Of a stretch of 64,000 nt of DNA, positions 58,723 to 64,000 are shown in pieces. The notes under the pieces were generated by a model. That model had not been told where the DNA came from. It saw nothing but the letters and a program-made list of their open reading frames with translations, and made no database searches. The translations under genes were made by a program, and so were the position numbers. Where the stretch lies: positions 19,675,383 through 19,739,382 of the forward strand of contig NC_135252.1 in assembly GCF_964204865.1 (NCBI RefSeq). Reading direction: 5' to 3'. The DNA comes from Styela clava (taxonomy: Eukaryota > Chordata > Ascidiacea > Stolidobranchia > Styelidae). Numbering within the stretch: position 1 is the first letter of the stretch; every line of letters starts with the position of its first letter.

Positions 58723-59083
58723 GGCGCGGCGGTGTGGCTCAACGGGCTAAGCGTTAGGAATACGCTCGCCACCGCACTTCTAATTACTCTGCGTGGGTTC
58801 GCAGGTTCGAATCCCATGCAGGGATGGTTATGTGCGAGAGGATTGCTGGACTCCTCGCCGTCGTTGGGTGGTTCACGTAACCGCTGGTCGGTTACGGCTT
58901 CCTCCACCACCAAGTCCATGCTTCCGAAAAAAAAAAAAAAAAAAATACAGTAAAACTAATCCCATACCCGACTTGGAATGGTAACCGGACGAGAGGCCGT
59001 GGTTCGCCATATGGATAAGCCGTCCTATCGGCTTTCCTCTCCCCCGGGATAAATATGTAAATCCTATCCTAATCCTATCCTAT
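58723..59083 (+). mobile_element. tRNA-derived SINE with internal A run
   Basis: Near full-length copy: GGCGGTGTGGCTCAACGGGC head, B box GGTTCGAATCC near 58803, a run of about 20 A residues after GCTTCCG, the second half (CCGGACGAGAGGCCGTGG, GGGATAAATATGTAAATCC) and a tail of tandem ATCCT units (CCTATCCTAATCCTATCC). The ATCCT-repeat tail is the likely end recognised during retrotransposition. Confidence 0.85.
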
Positions 59084-59225
59084 CACCCTTCACAAAACTG
59101 TAATATCACTATTCAATGAGCACAAAAACGAGACTTAACGCACCGCTGCGCACAATTAGAAGAAGGTTTGCTACTAGCTTCACAGTGGTGGGTACCGTAC
59201 CGTCTGACAGTAGACTACCGGACCA

Positions 59226-60075
59226 AAGCGTAAATATAATATAAGCGAGGCAACACTCGGACAATGGACGCCATCTTGTGCCTATTGTTCTCGGCAATTT
59301 AACACGGCGCCTTACTAAAAGTTCCAACACAACTATTGGAACATACCTATTATTTTCACTAATATTTTAGATAGAAAAATTTTGAAGGTCGCGGTTTGAA
59401 GTAGAATCTTAGCCGTACATGCTTATATCGTTTCATGTTGGCCAAATTACATTTATAGTACATTAAATTGTCTTTGAAGACAAGTATACCGGTTCCGAGT
59501 TGCTTCCGAAGTAAATTGGTCATTCTAATCGTCATATTTAACCATTTGACAATGGCGTTCCTTATGACGTCACAGATGAAAAGTTGTATTTATTCGTCGA
59601 AATTACCGGCCGACCCAACTTTGCTTCAATGGCCGTTTCTATTTTCTGGTTAACATTTTTCGTCTGCCAAGCTCCATAATGCTCTACTGCTCAGCTTGCG
59701 CTAGAAGCGCTAGAAGAACAAATGACATTGTAGGATTGTTGCGGAGACATTTTACAGCCTCAAATTGGCGTATCACTATAAAATATTTAAAAAAATGACC
59801 AAAAATGGTTTTACGCTGTGTTTGTGGTCAAATTTAACGCTTTAGATAGTTTTTTATTCCTAATTGCGTTATATATTTAGATAGCATATATTTTAAAATT
59901 CAAAATCCACCCTTCGATTTCATTCTAGCCCTTATAACAGCGGACTTATTCGATTCTGTACAACAACACGACGAAAATTTCCCATAAGACTCCATTGTTT
60001 TGCGTTTCCCAAATATGGCACAAGATGGCGTCCATGAACTTGTTTAACATTAGACAAGTTAGTTGCCGGCCGTTG
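59226..60075 (-). mobile_element. ~850-bp non-autonomous DNA transposon, copy 2 (MULE-like)
   Basis: Reverse-orientation counterpart of 9236-10081, 850 bp, alignable throughout (shared words include GCGAGGCAAC, GGACGCCATCTTGTGCC, AATTTAACGCTTTAGATAG, CCCATAAGACTCCATTG). A perfect 10-bp direct repeat TACCGGACCA flanks it (59216-59225 and 60076-60085). It has the same ~65-bp subterminal inverted repeats and no transposase. Confidence 0.8.
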
Positions 60076-60779
60076 TACCGGACCATCTACTACCGGCGAT
60101 GTCGATGCTACAGTTCAGGTATATATATACGGAATTTGCTACAGTTGATACCGTACTGCCGCTTGGTGGTTGCGCCGCTCGGTCTTGGTCGTGGAGAGTG
60201 TGGTCGACAGGACCACGCCACAACAACAGCGTGTTCTATAACCATTGGTGCGATATAAAACTTTTTTTTGTGATCCAACCATATATTTACGATCCAACCC
60301 GATAAAAACAGGTTCCGAAAATCGTCAATGCAAAAACATGAACATGGGTTCGCTGATGACCGGGGTATTCCAAGAACGGTTTCGCGCAAACCCTCTGACT
60401 CCCACCATTGCTTATATCAATCAATACGTATAATAAGCTTCTCTGAATCATTAAGCTTAATCTCACGAAATAGGCTACTATCCACCTAAAGCAGAGTGCA
60501 GGGACGTACTTGGAATAGCCACTCCGTGTAAGCCCCCAAATCTACATGTACACAAAGTAATGAACTAGTCAGAAAAGCTGGCCTAAAATTTATTCCAATT
60601 ATTTTAAATTCTATGAAATGAAATTCACCACTTAGATTTATTTGAATTTACATTTCACACCCGACACAATTTTAATAGCTTCGAACTGATTTAAACCAAA
60701 CATTGCAAACTGATGAAACACAAACATTGCAGCAAGAAACGATACATAATAAATTTTGGTAAGAGTTGAATATTTAGAC

Positions 60780-61091
60780 CAACGATTCTCAAAGTAGGCG
60801 GTGTTGCAAGAACATCTCAGATTTGATGATTTCTAATATCGCTAAAATCGTCTTTATTTCAGCAGACGGGATGATGAGATTTCACCTGATCAAAATGTCT
60901 TCAAATATTAAAAGAACATGTTTAAACTTATTAAAACACGATGAACCATTATAAGTCTACTGCTGTTAGTTGATTCGGCTATGCAATAAATTTGTTTGAA
61001 ACTTTACGTTCCATTGTATTGGGGAAGGGGGATGATAATGTTAAAAGTACTGTAAAGGGGCGACAACACAAAAAGTTTTTGAGAACCACTG
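60780..61091. mobile_element. Probable hAT-like MITE
   Basis: The left end CAACGATTCTCAAAGTAGG and the right end TTTTTGAGAACCACTG are inverted versions of the CAGTGGTTCTCAAA terminus seen elsewhere in the window. The target duplication is unclear. Confidence 0.5.
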
Positions 61092-61163
61092 ATTACCTAT
61101 CGTAAAACTAAACACAGTAATAAGTCAAATACCCACCATTTCACCAACCCAAACACCTTAAGA

Positions 61164-61407
61164 CAGGGGTGTGCAAATCTCTCTCTGAAACATTTAACCA
61201 TATAACCAAATATAACAACAAAATAAACCAAATAAATTTCAGTGCGACGCTTGAAATTCCGAGTTATCGCATAGTTTGTGAGCGGCTTTTAAAACTTTCG
61301 GATTAGGATTTTATGCTTGATGGGGGGAAATTGAGTGTTGATAAGGACCACATTAAAAGCTTGGCGTCACTGGTTTTGGCCCACGAGCCGCCTGTTGCAC
61401 ACCCCAG
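61164..61407. mobile_element. hAT-like MITE with partial target duplication
   Basis: A 244-bp element from CAGGGGTGTGCAAATC to GTTGCACACCCCAG. The flanks are CCTTAAGA (61156-61163) and CATCAAGA (61408-61415), 6 of 8 identical. A GGCCCACGAGCC word lies near the right end. It sits about 150 bp beyond the stop codon of the lectin-like gene. Confidence 0.65.
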
Positions 61408-61554
61408 CATCAAGATAATGAAAACAGACTGTAAATTAATAAAATGACGAATTGATTTAACAAATTAGGTTGTACTCATTAGATTAGTTTTTTAGAGCCG
61501 TGAATTAATATGTTTTCTCGATTTATTCATTATATTAGCAATAGTTTATCTGAG

Positions 61555-63269
61555 TTAAGCAAGATCTATTTCGCAGAGTGCACCTTCTTCGCCGTAATAC
61601 GTATATGTATCTAAAATAGCTACTTCGGGTGTCTCTCCAAGTCTACCTGCATACAATAACATTGTAGTTCGGCCAGGCTCGTATCTCGGATGTCCTGGGA
61701 GCCAATGGTCGAGGTCAGATTGAGTGCCGTCAGTGAGAGTGATGACTCCGGTCTGAACAGGTTTTGGCGAGATTTAATGTTACATTTTAATGAGCAGATT
61801 TATTATCTACAATGTAGCGAAACCGAAGCATTTAAATAATCTTGAAATAATATTTAATTGTATTTCTACATTGTAACATGTACATTTCTCAAAATAAATA
61901 TCTCTTTTCTATAAATTTATTTTCGAGTCGTCTTTCTTTTTCATTATATTATGTTTTGCGTTTGCTGTTAAGTTTCCCAATAATTTAAGTATTATAGTCA
62001 AAATGTGTTCACCATCGCGACTATTGCATAGTCAATGTTTAAAGCAAATGCAGTTATTTTCACATTAAACACATTAAAGTATATTATTTTTTCTGTACCA
62101 TTGTTTGAGCATTTGTTTTTTTATTTGTGACGACGAATAACTGACTGACGGAATTTGTTAATTTCTACACGTAGTAGAATTTATTTTGGGTAATTTTAAC
62201 TGTTGACATCAAATATCATATTGGAATTCGTGATATGAAATACGTGATATATAACATATACTTTTGCTCCCGAATCCTCGACTATCAAAGGAAAAGGTAC
62301 TAATATAAGAGTCTTACTCCCGGGTCAAATTCCATTCCTGTATATACGAGTATACGATATGATTTCCCCTTCGAGAGCACGATGTAAGGTCTGATATAAT
62401 TTCCTAATGCTTCCATATGTTCCTCAGAGTATATGTTTGCCAATTTCGCGCCTTTTTCGTCGCAAAGAACCTCCGCGATTTCATAGGTAGGGTGTGCATC
62501 GTAGTCGAATATGCCAAAGAAGCATTTGTTGTTGTATCTCACTGGACATAAACCTGTATGGTGCAGGAATACAGAGATGACATATAAAAACCTCCAACGA
62601 AATGTAGTTCTACTTGACGAGTCATTACTTTGGGTCGGATAAAATGTCGATTGAGTCCTTTAATCGCCATCTTTTTTATTCAAGTCGCGTTTCCAACTAT
62701 GACCAACCCGGCAGTTAATGTTGAAAACTTGAAATTTAAATTATAAATAATAAAAACTAATTGAGTAATTTATCACAGAATTTTTTTTGCCTGTAACAGC
62801 GAGCGCATTCCTAACGGTTAGGACGATGCGACACAGAAATCTACAGATTTTAATGATCATGATTCTACTTGATACGCCAATTTATCGTTACTTGGAAAAG
62901 ATTCTCTATTCACCATTTCTTCAGGATCAATTCGCGTTTTAACTGCAACCTGATATGCGGCTAATATTGACTACTTGACTTTTAACTGCCAAAATGATTT
63001 TTGTTCTGTTTTTGTATACTCAATAAGTAAGAAAACCCCTTATACCACAACTTCACTATTTACTTACCATGCATTTCGTAAATTTTCGCTTTATTTTCGA
63101 TGGAATATTGTTTCAAATCCTTGAATTCTTGCAGCAACATTTCCATCTTGTCCGACAAATTTTCTGTAGCCAACAAAATCGAATTCAAATCGGCTTTAGA
63201 ATCGCCCGAGCCATATACAGTTGTGGCGGACAAAATAAGTATCGATGATATATATAACATACTGACCAT
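61555..63269 (-). CDS. Secreted C-type-lectin-like protein
   Basis: Three exons in phase (5' to 3'): 63269-63068, 62553-62318 and 61752-61555, giving 211 residues and TAA. Residues 1-20 are a signal peptide (MVSMLYISSILILSATTVYG). Residues 21-67 are an acidic helical stalk likely to form a coiled coil (DLNSILLATENLSDKMEMLL, then EFKDLKQYS). From residue 69 a C-type-lectin-like fold follows: LCPVRYNNKCFF (first two Cys), AEVLCDEKGAKLANIYSEEH (Cys, then helix 2) and, in exon 3, DHWLPGHPRYEP in the WxxGxP region and GALCEIDLA with the last Cys. The usual QPD/EPN and WND calcium-sugar motifs are absent and one paired Cys is not seen, so sugar binding is doubtful. Coiled-coil oligomers of such domains act extracellularly, often in immunity or matrix. 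The acceptor directly upstream of the ATG (near 63292) hints at a spliced 5' leader. Confidence 0.85.
62799..62825 (-). mobile_element. Tiny SINE-head fragment
   Basis: GAGCGCATTCCTAACGGTTAGG is the reverse complement of the SINE head segment CTAAGCGTTAGGAATACGCT with one change. It lies in intron 1 of the lectin-like gene. Confidence 0.4.
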
Positions 63270-63856
63270 ATTGGCGTTTTGCGTATAAAACTGCAAAAAA
63301 AAAGATTCAATTAAATCATGAATGGATGACTCCACGGCTGGGTGGATTCAGCTGGCTCATTATCGTCAGGAATGTTAATTTTGAGTCTATAGTCTATGAA
63401 CAATAGTATCTTACTCAAAAGTCAAATCTGACGGACAAGTTCGTCATTAGGTCTAACCTTAAAAACTCTTCAATAACGTAACTCTAGGTGAGAGCAGTAC
63501 AATTTCGAAAAATCTCTTTGTTCATTCCATCCGTGCGTTTAAGATATATTTCATTGTGAAGGTTATAAATAAACTGTTCAAATATTAATTGTTAAACGTC
63601 ACTGGCATATGGAACAGTCCCACAATGAGCAAGGTAACTGACCTCTTTTTGACACTAATTTCGAAGGTGGCAATGTTTTTTAGTTATGGCTGTCGATTTC
63701 AATTTTAGGGTACATGGCAATAAATGTTACAGCGACAATAGCAACAACCTGTGTGAATATTTCTTTTCAAAAGTGAAAATTGTCAATTGAAGCCGAATCA
63801 AGAAAGAAAATATGACTCGTCAATACTTATATGTGATAACCAGTGTCCTTTAGCAC

Positions 63857-64000
63857 AGAGTTTCTCAAACTGCGGCCCGCGGACCCCTAGGGGTATGTGA
63901 TGACTGCACAGGGGGTACGCAACGATATTGAAAGAGTTTGATCGATCTTTAGTGATTGATTTTAATCAAAAACCCATTGCAACGTTTTGGTTGAGCGTTG
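63857..64000. mobile_element. Left end of a hAT-like element running off the window
   Basis: CAGAGTTTCTCAAACTGCGG followed by CCCGCGGACCCCTAGGGGTA is the classic hAT-like terminus. The right end lies beyond the window, so its length and content are unknown. Confidence 0.5.

Overview
The window is a 64-kb piece of an AT-rich, intron-rich animal nuclear genome. Clear metazoan gene families (FBXL2/FBXL20-type F-box protein, TRABD, a secreted C-type-lectin-like protein), canonical GT-AG introns and a dense load of small DNA transposons point to an invertebrate. The repeat style and protein divergence fit an invertebrate deuterostome, possibly a tunicate. That placement is inference; no mitochondrial or rRNA marker is present.

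Genes from left to right. (1) Minus strand, 1.8-8.5 kb: nine phase-compatible exons of a low-complexity Ser/Asn/Gln-rich protein that I do not recognise, probably continuing beyond one or both ends. A U4 snRNA-like sequence (2769-2905, +) lies in one of its introns. (2) Plus strand, 15.2-33.9 kb: a complete 13-exon orthologue of FBXL2/FBXL20 (F-box, leucine-rich repeats, C-terminal CaaX). It has a second, alternative last exon 1.1 kb upstream of the distal one that encodes a homologous tail with its own CaaX box. (3) Minus strand, 39.9-41.3 kb: an intronless TRABD gene. (4) Minus strand, 61.6-63.3 kb: a complete three-exon gene for a 211-residue secreted coiled-coil/C-type-lectin-like protein.

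Mobile and repetitive DNA fills much of the rest. The largest unit is a 5.55-kb DNA transposon at 48098-53648 with 12-bp perfect terminal inverted repeats and an AT target duplication. It carries two convergent, decayed genes: a THAP/DDE transposase (+) and a SWIM/YqaJ nuclease (-). This is the layout of the ISL2EU type. A (GA)n minisatellite and a 3.27-kb array of a 196-bp satellite follow about 100 bp beyond its right end. Others include a pair of about 850-bp elements in opposite orientation with 10-12-bp target duplications, many 150-1200-bp hAT-like elements (several with exact or near-exact 8-bp target duplications, some nested), a family of about 200-bp inverted-repeat elements with 8-bp duplications, tRNA-derived SINEs, and a foldback element next to the TRABD start.

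There is no operon logic here; the genes are separate eukaryotic transcription units. The most biologically interesting point is the FBXL gene's choice between two prenylatable C-termini. The most system-like element is the two-gene transposon.
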